Shown: positions 1-5,696 of the stretch, one piece after another
How positions within the stretch are numbered: the stretch's first letter is position 1
Layout of the letters: every line of letters begins with the position of its first letter
Source: an uncultured Verrucomicrobiota bacterium
GTDB taxonomy: Bacteria; Verrucomicrobiota; Verrucomicrobiia; Methylacidiphilales; Verrucolacustridaceae
NCBI GenBank assembly: GCA_903905395.1
Contig: CAIVGD010000129.1
Span: 1 to 5,696, forward strand
Reading direction: 5' to 3'
DNA: 5,696 bases
Translations under genes and position numbers: made by a program
The notes under the pieces: generated by a model
Databases searched by the model: none
Told to the model about the DNA's origin: nothing
Seen by the model: only the letters and a program-made list of their open reading frames with translations

Positions 1-1506
1 ACCATGGAGGTCGTGCTGGATTCCCCCACCGGGAGGATGATGAACAACTCCCTCAAACTTCTGCGCAAGGTGTTGGGGGAACTCTCCACCTTGCGCCTGC
101 CGTGTCTCGAAAAGATCCGGATGGGGGACTTTCTGCGATTGGTACTTGGGGAGATGGACGGGGAGCGGGTACCGGAATCTTTTCGTCGTGGGGCGGTGGA
201 GATGGTGGGATGGCTGGAGTTGGTTGAGGAGGATGCGCCGGCTGTGGCGGTGGCCTCCTTTCATGAGGGAGCAGTACCCAAGAGTGTGACAGCCGACGAG
301 TTTCTTCCGGGTCACTTACGGGAGGTGTTGGGATGCAATGACAACACGAAAAGATTGGCGCGGGATGCCTATGCGCTGGCGGTGGTGCGGGGAACGAGAG
401 CGGAAGGAAGGGGGATCGTCGGGCTGGTGGTGCCTGCTTTTAATCCAAGCGGGGATCCCGTAAAACCCAGCCGTCTTTTGTTGTGCGGATTGCAGGGGGA
501 GGAGTTGGCGGCGCGGGTGGTGGCTTTGACGGAAAGGAAGGATCCGTTGGAGAAGAGAAATGAAGGAAAGGCGGGGCCTGGCTTCGGTGCCCTGGCGGCG
601 GGAAAAGAAACCATTGAGAAAATCTCGGTAACGGCATTTCGCGATTATCTGATGAGTCCCCGCTACTTTTACTTTCGCCATGTGCTCAAGCTAAGGGAGG
701 TGGAGGACGAACCGGGAGATCTGACGCCGGGTGGGTTTGGGAGTCTGATTCATCAGGTGGTGGGTGGATTCGGGCGTGATCTGGCGATCAGGGAGAGCAC
801 GAAGGAGGAGGAGATCCGCGATTTCCTGCGGGCAGAGTTGGCCCAAATATCGAAGGCGACGTTTGGGGCAAGGCCCAGGGCAGCGGTGGCTTGGCAGATC
901 GAGCAGGCGGAGTTGCGATTAGATGCGCTGGCCCGAATTCAGGCGAAGGAAAGGATGGCGGGTTGGAAAATCGTGTTAGCCGAGGAGGAACGGCGGACGG
1001 GGGCGGGAGGTCGAGCTGTGTTCGATTTGAAAGATCCGCAGGGAAGAATTCTCCGAGTGGAAGGGCGGCCGGACCGGATTGAGCGGAACGAGAAGACGGG
1101 ATTTTGGCGGATTGTGGATTTAAAAACCAAATCGACGCCCGAAGGGGTGGATCGGGCTCATCAAAAAGCGGATGGGACGTGGAAGGATCTTCAGATGCCC
1201 CTGTATCGGGAACTGGCTCCGATCCTGCTGGAAGGTCAAATGGATGAGCGGACCCCACATCCGTGTGAACTAGTTTACCTCCAACTCCCGAAGGACACCG
1301 AGAAGGCGGGCATATCGGAGCCGATGAGTGAATCGATCGTGCAGGATGCGATGGTCGAAGCGGGGAGGGTGGCTGGTTTGATTTTGGATGCGAACTGGGA
1401 GGAGATCGGTGAGCTGGATCCGGAGACGACAGGAGCAACTTTCCTCGCGCTATGCGGGCAGGCGGGGATTCCACGTGAAGAGGAAGAAGAGGATGGAGAT
1501 TCATGA
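1..1506 (+). CDS. addB: AddB-like helicase/nuclease subunit, C-terminal half (5' partial)
   Basis: This is the C-terminal half of an AddB-type subunit of the AddAB DNA-break resection complex. The frame is open through base 1. The ATG at 4 is probably internal, because AddB proteins are usually around 1000 residues and the first visible residues already match the middle of the family. Numbering from that ATG, residues 69-130 carry the degenerate C-terminal helicase-like core (GWLEL, EGAVP at 88-92, FLP at 100-102, RDAY at 120-123). A PD-(D/E)XK nuclease domain follows from about residue 210. It has H250 in GSLIH, D357 in GRPDR, D372-x-K374 in IVDLKTK, and Q397-x-x-x-Y401, so the catalytic set looks complete. 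The protein ends in an acidic tail (EEEEED). The cysteines that hold the 4Fe-4S cluster in Bacillus-type AddB are not evident: the usual Cys-Pro position reads S218-P219, and only C484 lies near the C-terminus. The stop overlaps the start of the addA-like gene. Assignment to AddB is by motif order and neighbour; a related RecB-family exonuclease name is also possible. Confidence 0.82.
   Translation, partial: TMEVVLDSPTGRMMNNSLKLLRKVLGELSTLRLPCLEKIRMGDFLRLVLGEMDGERVPESFRRGAVEMVGWLELVEEDAPAVAVASFHEGAVPKSVTADEFLPGHLREVLGCNDNTKRLARDAYALAVVRGTRAEGRGIVGLVVPAFNPSGDPVKPSRLLLCGLQGEELAARVVALTERKDPLEKRNEGKAGPGFGALAAGKETIEKISVTAFRDYLMSPRYFYFRHVLKLREVEDEPGDLTPGGFGSLIHQVVGGFGRDLAIRESTKEEEIRDFLRAELAQISKATFGARPRAAVAWQIEQAELRLDALARIQAKERMAGWKIVLAEEERRTGAGGRAVFDLKDPQGRILRVEGRPDRIERNEKTGFWRIVDLKTKSTPEGVDRAHQKADGTWKDLQMPLYRELAPILLEGQMDERTPHPCELVYLQLPKDTEKAGISEPMSESIVQDAMVEAGRVAGLILDANWEEIGELDPETTGATFLALCGQAGIPREEEEEDGDS
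1489..1498 (+). promoter_or_regulatory. Ribosome binding site for the addA-like gene
   Basis: A purine-rich stretch inside the 3' end of the addB-like gene gives GAGGA at 1489-1493 (9 bases before the ATG at 1503) and GGAG at 1495-1498 (4 bases before it). The first has the better spacing. In the addA frame the only codons between an upstream stop (TGA at 1476-1478) and this ATG contain no alternative start, so the start at 1503 is well fixed. Confidence 0.6.
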
Positions 1507-4500
1507 AACAGGCCGAAACCAAGACTTCCACAGTCATTTCCGCCTCGGCCGGAAGTGGGAAGACCTACCAACTGGCGGGAAGATTTCTGCGGATTCTTTT
1601 GGAGCCGGAGGCAGGGGGCGGGCGGGTGGATCCGACCACGGTTCTGGCCACGACTTTTACGCGGGCAGCGGCGGGAGAGATACTGGGCCGGGTTTTGGGA
1701 TGGTTGGCCCGGGCAGTCGTTGATCCTAAAAAAAGAAAACAGCTCGGTCAGGTGCCGGGAGGGAAAGGCACGCCGACGGCGGCCGATTGTGCCCGTGTGT
1801 TGCAGGAGCTGGCGGAACGTCTTCATCGTTTGCAGATCGGGACGATGGACGGGATTTTTGCCCGGGTGGCGCGTTCCTTTGGTTCCTCGGTTGGCTTGCC
1901 CCCCGTTTGGTCGATCGCCTTGCCGGAGCGGGCGGCGCGGTTGGCAGAGGTGACGGTGGATGAGGTGTTGGCTGGAAAGGATGGCAAAAAGGTTGCGAAG
2001 GCGTGGCGTGTATTCCGCCTCAAGGCACCTGGGCTTGGTTTGCGGGCGCAGTTGATGGAGACATTTGAGGAGTTGAGGTTGGAGCTGCGAGGGGTGCCTG
2101 AGGACGATCGTTGGGAAGCGGAGAAGGGACCGCAACGGCTAGGGGTGAAGGAGACGGAGAGTCTGCTGATTTTTCTCAGCGAGTTCATCCCACCGCAGAC
2201 AAAAAACTGGAATGGGGCGATCATTAAATTACAGAAACTTCTGGCCGCGCCTCCGTTGCTGGCGGATTTCCTGAGTATCACGCTGATAAAATATATAGCC
2301 CTTGAACTCAAGGATTTTGACAGGCAGGAGATTCCGGAACAGTTTGTGGACGTATTCGGACCGGTGGCTGATCGGGCAAGGGGGGAGTTGAAAAGATTGC
2401 ACGATTTACGGGCCTCGGGTTTGGTCGCGGTGGCGAAGGCGTATGATCGGGCGAGATCGATGCAGTCCTACCTCTCGGGTCAATACACTTTTCGGGAAAT
2501 TGAAGCGGCCGCGCTCCAGGCAGCGAGTGGAAAGAGTTCGGATGAACTTTATTTTCGGCTGGATGGTAGAATGGGTCATATTCTTTTGGATGAGTTTCAG
2601 GATACGAGTCGTGGGCAGTTTTCTTTTTTCGAGCCGGTCCTGAAGGAAACCGTAGCCAAGGGTGGGCATGTGTTGGTGGTGGGTGATCGCAAACAATCGA
2701 TCTATGGGTGGCGGGGATCGGACCCGCGGTTACTGCGAGATGTCCTTAAAGTATTGCCCGAAGCAGCCACGGGAACGTTGAGTGAGAGTTTTCGTTCGAG
2801 CCGTGCGGTGTTGCAAGCGGTCGATCGGGCCTTCCTCAAGTTGGAGAATTCGGAACTTTTTGAGAAAAAACCGGAATTCGCGGATGCGGTGCGTCATTGG
2901 GTGGAGAATTATGAGAAGCATACGGCTTCGGCCAAGTCGGCGACTCAGTCCGGAAAAGTTCACCTGTGGGTGGAACAAGGGGAGTCGGCGAGCGAAGTCA
3001 GAGCCGCGGTGATGGAGCGAATCGTGGCGAGGGCGATGGATCATGTAGCGAGGCAGGAGGGGACCTTGGGAATTCTTTGTCGCACTCATAAACTGATTCC
3101 GAGAATTCTGGCGGGGCTGAAGAAGCATGGAATCGAAGCGAGTGGAGAGGGAGGTAATCCGCTGACGGATAGTGCGGCGGTGGAGATGGTGCTCTCCCTG
3201 CTCACTTGGGTGGACCATCCGGGGCACCAGGCGGCGCGTTATCATGTCTGTGCGGGAGGGATGGCTGATGTTTTTGGATGTGGTCAGGTTCCAGGTCACG
3301 GAAAGGGCGGGGAGGATGAGATTGCTTATCTTTCGTGGTTTCGTTCGGAAGTAGGGGAAAAAGGTTTGGCGGAGGTGTTGGTGAAGTGGATGAGGGACCG
3401 ACGCTGGGTGGAAGCGGGAACCTCGCATGATCACATGCGATGCGCGCAACTGGTGGAATTAGCTCGCTCGTTTGATTCGGGAGGCGGTGGTAGGTTGGCT
3501 GAGTTTGTCCGCCGCGTGAGGGCAGAACGGGTGGAGAATCCGCGGGCGGCACGGGTGCGGGTGATGACGATTCATGGTGCGAAGGGATTGGAATTCGATC
3601 GTGTGATTCTGGGGGATCTGGACCGGGGGGTGAGTGCGGGTGGACATGATAAGCCTAAGATTCGGGTTTTGGATGGGGCGGTGGTCGTGCTCCCGAATCA
3701 GGACGACGCAAAAATGTTGGGGCTGGAAACGTTATTGGATGAGGTGAAGGGGGAGGAGTTTCAGGAAGCGTTGAGTGTCCTTTATGTGGGGCTGACTCGG
3801 GCGAAGCGTGATTTGGAAGTAGTGATCGGGGGGAAGAGACGTGGGGAGCCATTGAGTCTCGGAAAAATTATCCGAAGTCAGTGGGGATGGTCGGACAAGG
3901 AAACGAGTGGCAACGTGGAGATAGAACTTTCCGTATCGGAACCCTGGGCCGAGCCGAAGGGAAAACCCATGCCGACTGATTCCGGGATTTCGCAGAAAAT
4001 AGGACCTGCTCCACAAAATGGGTTGGAACGGTTGGAACTGGAAAGTCCGTCCGCAAGAGAGGGGAGAGGGAAAGTAAAACTGGGACAGGTGATTTCCGAG
4101 GGGAGCGGGTCAGCTTTGGAGCGCGGGACTCGGGTGCACGCCTGGTTGAGTCGGTTGGAGTGGTTGGATGATACGAAACCGGATCCGCGTGAATGGGTGG
4201 AGCAATTACCAGATCTGTGGCGGGGAATGAGTCATGCTGCGGCGAATGAGGAGGCAGAGAAAGTGGCGGACGGCGTGAAGGGGGAGTTGCGGGGTGTGTT
4301 TTTGAAAAAGCAGTGGGAGAAAAAGTGGGAGGGCACCTCCCGACTGGATGTCTGGCGGGAAAAAAGTTTTGCGGTGGTCTGGGAGCGGGAAGGAAAACGG
4401 GAGGTACTTGCTGGGACGTTTGACCGAGTTGTGGTGGGGCGGAACGCGCAGGGCGATGCGATCGGGGCGGAGGTGGTCGATTTTAAAACGGACAGGATCG

Positions 4501-4667
4501 AGAATGAAACGGAACGGGAGAAAAGAGCGGAACATTACCGACCGCAGTTGGAAGCGTATGCGGCGGCGGTGGCGAAGTTGACCGGAATGAAGCCGGGCAG
4601 CGTCACCACGCAACTGGTCTGGGTAGGGGCGGGACGGGTGGAATTCAAAAAGGAGTTCCGACCATGA
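1503..4667 (+). CDS. addA: AddA-type UvrD/RecB-family helicase-nuclease
   Basis: This 1054-residue protein is the expected motor and nuclease subunit of an AddAB complex, which unwinds and trims double-strand DNA ends in the cytoplasm to load recombinase. SF1A motifs appear in order: Walker A ASAGSGKT (14-21), Ia TTFTRAAAGEI (50-60), Ib IGTMDGIF (112-119), Walker B/motif II DEFQDT (363-368), motif III VGDRKQSIYGWRG (393-405), IV LSESFRSS (426-433), V TIHGAKGLEF (689-698) and VI LYVGLTRAKR (760-769). A polar linker (about 815-870) leads to a RecB-type nuclease with H879 (ERGTRVHAW), D974 (AGTFDR), D993-x-K995 (VVDFKTD) and Q1015-x-x-x-Y1019, so both activities look intact. Walker A begins only 13 residues from the start, and no canonical Q motif is visible before it. 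The length is slightly below many AddA proteins. The ATG overlaps the addB-like stop as ATGA, and the stop overlaps the next gene the same way, which points to one coupled operon. The alternative name is RecB-like exodeoxyribonuclease V subunit beta; the AddB-type neighbour favours AddA. Confidence 0.92.
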   Translation: MKQAETKTSTVISASAGSGKTYQLAGRFLRILLEPEAGGGRVDPTTVLATTFTRAAAGEILGRVLGWLARAVVDPKKRKQLGQVPGGKGTPTAADCARVLQELAERLHRLQIGTMDGIFARVARSFGSSVGLPPVWSIALPERAARLAEVTVDEVLAGKDGKKVAKAWRVFRLKAPGLGLRAQLMETFEELRLELRGVPEDDRWEAEKGPQRLGVKETESLLIFLSEFIPPQTKNWNGAIIKLQKLLAAPPLLADFLSITLIKYIALELKDFDRQEIPEQFVDVFGPVADRARGELKRLHDLRASGLVAVAKAYDRARSMQSYLSGQYTFREIEAAALQAASGKSSDELYFRLDGRMGHILLDEFQDTSRGQFSFFEPVLKETVAKGGHVLVVGDRKQSIYGWRGSDPRLLRDVLKVLPEAATGTLSESFRSSRAVLQAVDRAFLKLENSELFEKKPEFADAVRHWVENYEKHTASAKSATQSGKVHLWVEQGESASEVRAAVMERIVARAMDHVARQEGTLGILCRTHKLIPRILAGLKKHGIEASGEGGNPLTDSAAVEMVLSLLTWVDHPGHQAARYHVCAGGMADVFGCGQVPGHGKGGEDEIAYLSWFRSEVGEKGLAEVLVKWMRDRRWVEAGTSHDHMRCAQLVELARSFDSGGGGRLAEFVRRVRAERVENPRAARVRVMTIHGAKGLEFDRVILGDLDRGVSAGGHDKPKIRVLDGAVVVLPNQDDAKMLGLETLLDEVKGEEFQEALSVLYVGLTRAKRDLEVVIGGKRRGEPLSLGKIIRSQWGWSDKETSGNVEIELSVSEPWAEPKGKPMPTDSGISQKIGPAPQNGLERLELESPSAREGRGKVKLGQVISEGSGSALERGTRVHAWLSRLEWLDDTKPDPREWVEQLPDLWRGMSHAAANEEAEKVADGVKGELRGVFLKKQWEKKWEGTSRLDVWREKSFAVVWEREGKREVLAGTFDRVVVGRNAQGDAIGAEVVDFKTDRIENETEREKRAEHYRPQLEAYAAAVAKLTGMKPGSVTTQLVWVGAGRVEFKKEFRP
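4651..4655 (+). promoter_or_regulatory. Ribosome binding site for the small membrane protein gene
   Basis: AGGAG lies 8 bases before the ATG at 4664, inside the last codons of the addA-like gene. It is a good Shine-Dalgarno match at good spacing. It supports the ATG at 4664 as the true start even though it overlaps the preceding stop codon. Confidence 0.7.
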
Positions 4668-5179
4668 ATCGATGGACGAGAGAAGAAATCACCGGAAGCA
4701 AGGAAGCTGATGAAAAAGTGTACTTTGATGACGGGGTGGTGAGGGTCACGTCCTCCCTCGTGACGATCGGGCCGCCGTGGAACAAGGCTTTCTCCGTGAC
4801 CGCGATTCGTTCGGTGGAGTATGGCAAAAACCAAGCAGGAACCTTCCTGCGCTCCATCATCCACCTGATGATGCTGTTCTTTGTTTGTCTGGGGATGCTG
4901 GGCGTCATGGTGGGGTCGATTTTTCTTGGCGTGTTTGGATTTATTATGGGACTGGGTTTGTGGTGGGGGAAAGGGAAGGTCGAGGCACCATTTGCAGTGC
5001 GAATTCGCACGGGTGGGATATTGGAGGATGAGATTCTTTCGACGAAGGATGAGCGTTGGGCGGAAGCGGTGGCCGAGGCGATTTTGTCGGCCTTGCGCGA
5101 CGCCTCCGGACCGGGGGACGGGGGGCAAGAGACGCGATCCAATCTGATTCTTCCGAGCTCCGGGATGATGCGGAATTGA
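4664..5179 (+). CDS. Small membrane protein, DUF6232-like
   Basis: This 171-residue protein is of unknown function. Residues about 20-55 form a beta-rich segment (YFDDGVVRVTSS, then KAFSVTAIRSVEYG), in which a small module of the form 'DDGVVRVTS...V' leads to 'I.SV'. This resembles the start of DUF6232 proteins, which are small bacterial membrane proteins. Residues about 64-101 are strongly hydrophobic, broken near residue 85, and fit two closely spaced membrane helices with both termini on the same side. After the basic WWGKGK (100-105) comes a second strand-like segment (FAVRIRTGGILEDEILSTKD), then a helix (RWAEAVAEAILSAL, 131-144), then a polar Gly/Ser-rich tail. No signal peptide or catalytic motif was seen. 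The ATG overlaps the addA-like stop and has a good ribosome binding site. Co-transcription with the repair genes is therefore likely, but this does not show a shared job. The family call comes from recalled resemblance and has not been searched. Confidence 0.75.
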   Translation: MNRWTREEITGSKEADEKVYFDDGVVRVTSSLVTIGPPWNKAFSVTAIRSVEYGKNQAGTFLRSIIHLMMLFFVCLGMLGVMVGSIFLGVFGFIMGLGLWWGKGKVEAPFAVRIRTGGILEDEILSTKDERWAEAVAEAILSALRDASGPGDGGQETRSNLILPSSGMMRN

Positions 5180-5246
5180 GATCGCCCAAGATGGGAGGAA
5201 AGTTGGTATTTCCAAATGGCCTCCGAGGATTGAGACTACTCGCCGG
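5180..5246 (+). promoter_or_regulatory. 67-base gap with SD-like site and possible masking stem
   Basis: GGAGGA at 5194-5199 is a strong Shine-Dalgarno match, but no standard start codon of the downstream transporter frame lies at the usual distance. The nearest in-frame standard start is GTG at 5247, and the codon at proper spacing is ATT at 5208. GGAGG (5194-5198) can pair with CCTCC (5220-5224), which would mask the site. A nested GGAAA (5197-5201) can instead pair with TTTCC (5209-5213). A 19-codon ATG frame (5191-5250) stops as TGA over the GTG at 5247, making a GTGA overlap that could couple translation. No T-run follows either stem, so this is not a convincing terminator. All functional readings are inferences. 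Confidence 0.3.
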
Positions 5247-5492
5247 GTGATTTCCAAAGATCCAATTTTCCAAAAGGTGGCGGGGGGGCTGACGCTCGGG
5301 TTGCTGGGGTTTGCTTGCCTAAATATTCTCCGGCCTTTTTTCGGTCCTTTGCTCTGGGCGGTGATTCTAGTCGTGGCGACTTGGCCCGTATTCGTGTGGA
5401 TTCGGAAACAGGCGGGCGACCGGAAGATTCTGGCTTCCGTGTTGACGAGCGCCCTGGTGACGCCCTTCTGCATCTTGGCCAGCGCTTCGTAG
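5247..5492 (+). CDS. AI-2E/PerM-family transporter, N-terminal fragment ending in foreign sequence
   Basis: The first ~70 residues match the N-terminus of AI-2E family (PerM/YdiK-type) inner-membrane transporters. There is a first hydrophobic helix (about 12-27), then the hallmark-like run LRPFFGPLLWAVI with VVATWPVF (28-50), a basic loop (WIRKQAGDRK), and the start of a third helix (ILASVLTSALV). Family members are usually about 350 residues with several more helices. Here the frame passes into GC-rich sequence at about 5441-5463 and stops at 5490-5492, giving only 81 codons, and the last ~10 residues are antisense of another gene. The gene is therefore most likely cut by a join in the DNA and not naturally short. 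GTG at 5247 is the only standard start in frame after the previous gene; the ribosome binding site for it is weak. Despite the family name, substrates vary and none can be assigned here. Confidence 0.72.
   Translation: MISKDPIFQKVAGGLTLGLLGFACLNILRPFFGPLLWAVILVVATWPVFVWIRKQAGDRKILASVLTSALVTPFCILASAS
5441..5463. other. Chimeric breakpoint between two genomes (probable artifact)
   Basis: Up to here the plus strand codes for an AI-2E-type transporter in G-rich sequence of moderate GC. Beyond here the minus strand codes for an indolepyruvate ferredoxin oxidoreductase-type protein in ~72% GC sequence. Within this short interval both readings stay plausible (TSALV on plus, GVTRALVN on minus). That is what a chance shared stretch of roughly 20 bases would give if an assembler or a library ligation joined two unrelated molecules. 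A real recombination event is possible but less likely, since both genes are cut inside their coding regions. Confidence 0.75.
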
Positions 5493-5696
5493 CCCACGCC
5501 GGTGACGATGTCGCAGGCCAGCACGAGCTTCGCGTCGCCGGCGGCGATGCGCGTGGCGTGCAGCTGCCCGGCAGCGTCGGCGATGCGCACGTGCGAGACC
5601 ACCGCGCCGTTCTTCTGCGCGAGCCCCGCCATGTCGAGCACGCTGCAGCCCTTGCCCTCGAGGTGCGCCGCCATGCCCAGCAGCGCCCCGATGGTG
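5441..5696 (-). CDS. Indolepyruvate ferredoxin oxidoreductase-type protein, internal fragment (both ends missing)
   Basis: Read on the minus strand from the right edge, the frame gives TIGALLGMAAHLEGKG, then VLDMAGLAQKNGAVVSHVRIA, HATRIAAGDAKLVLACDIV and YEALAKMQKG. This strongly resembles the gamma/POR domain of the long fused indolepyruvate ferredoxin oxidoreductases of proteobacteria. Those enzymes oxidatively decarboxylate aryl- or other 2-oxo acids to acyl-CoA using thiamine diphosphate and iron-sulfur centres, passing electrons to ferredoxin. About 85 residues of a protein usually above 1100 are present. The frame enters from beyond the window, so the methionine at 5674 is internal and not a start. 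It becomes meaningless just past RALVN, where it runs antisense into the transporter gene. GC-ending codons are used almost throughout, unlike the rest of the window. The thiamine-binding and cysteine-cluster domains are not in the window. The family call rests on recalled similarity. Confidence 0.78.

Noticed and set aside
1..1506. Free-standing 500-residue RecB-like nuclease starting at ATG 4
   Set aside because: The frame is open through base 1, there is no room to see a ribosome binding site, and the first residues already fit the middle of an AddB protein. A truncated AddB is the simpler reading.
788..1537. 249-codon minus-strand open frame
   Set aside because: It is Pro/Ser-rich and lies antisense to the addB-like nuclease domain, whose catalytic motifs are intact on the plus strand. 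It is a by-product of the G-rich coding strand.
1275..2135. 286-codon minus-strand open frame
   Set aside because: It runs antisense across the addB/addA boundary and is Arg/Gln/Pro-rich with no recognisable domain. The plus-strand frames here are clearly coding.
2730..3449. 239-codon minus-strand open frame
   Set aside because: It is antisense to the AddA helicase core between motifs III and V; its Arg/His/Ser-rich composition is typical of a shadow frame.
5197..5213. GGAAA...TTTCC hairpin as a terminator after the small membrane protein gene
   Set aside because: The stem is only five base pairs, mostly A-T, with no following T-run, so it is too weak to call as a terminator.
5209..5276. 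Three copies of TTTCCAAA-like words, possibly an operator
   Set aside because: The copies are short, unevenly spaced (near 5210, 5251 and 5267), and one or two lie in coding sequence. No convincing dyad or promoter accompanies them.
4535..5674. 379-codon minus-strand open frame
   Set aside because: Only its first ~77 codons (from 5674 down to about 5441) resemble a protein, and these belong to a gene entering from the right edge. The rest is antisense to the transporter and the small membrane protein gene and is low-complexity, Pro/Ser/Arg/His-rich.

Overview
The window reads as two pieces of DNA from different organisms. About the first 5.44-5.46 kb is a G-rich, same-strand bacterial gene cluster. 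The last ~235 bases are a much GC-richer fragment (171 of 236 bases G+C from 5461 to the end, about 72%) that carries an unrelated gene on the other strand. From protein style, the main part suggests Verrucomicrobiota or a related PVC-type group. That is a guess from resemblance and was not tested. The tail looks like a high-GC proteobacterium, probably a betaproteobacterium.

Layout. (1) 1-1506 (+): C-terminal half of an AddB-type subunit with a PD-(D/E)XK nuclease domain, cut by the left edge of the window. (2) 1503-4667 (+): a complete AddA-type UvrD/RecB-family helicase-nuclease with all the main SF1A helicase motifs and an intact C-terminal nuclease site. (3) 4664-5179 (+): a small two-helix membrane protein resembling the DUF6232 family. 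(4) 5180-5246: a 67-base gap with a Shine-Dalgarno-like GGAGGA and a possible stem that would cover it. (5) 5247 to about 5463 (+): N-terminal end of an AI-2E/PerM-family membrane transporter, reading on to an out-of-context stop at 5492. (6) about 5441-5696 (-): internal piece of an indolepyruvate ferredoxin oxidoreductase-type protein, open at the right edge.

How the genes work together. Genes 1 and 2 should form an AddAB-type double-strand-break resection complex, in which AddA is the motor and one nuclease and AddB supplies the second nuclease and the recombination-hotspot scanning scaffold. The stop of gene 1 overlaps the start of gene 2, and gene 2 overlaps gene 3, each through ATGA, so the three are probably one transcript with translational coupling. 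The operon promoter lies upstream of the window. No RNA genes, insertion sequences, CRISPR arrays or convincing terminators were seen.

The strongest anomaly is the breakpoint at about 5441-5463. Two truncated genes on opposite strands, with different base composition, share a short stretch there that reads sensibly in both. This is best explained as an assembly or library chimera, not a new biological system. I do not see an undescribed system in the window.
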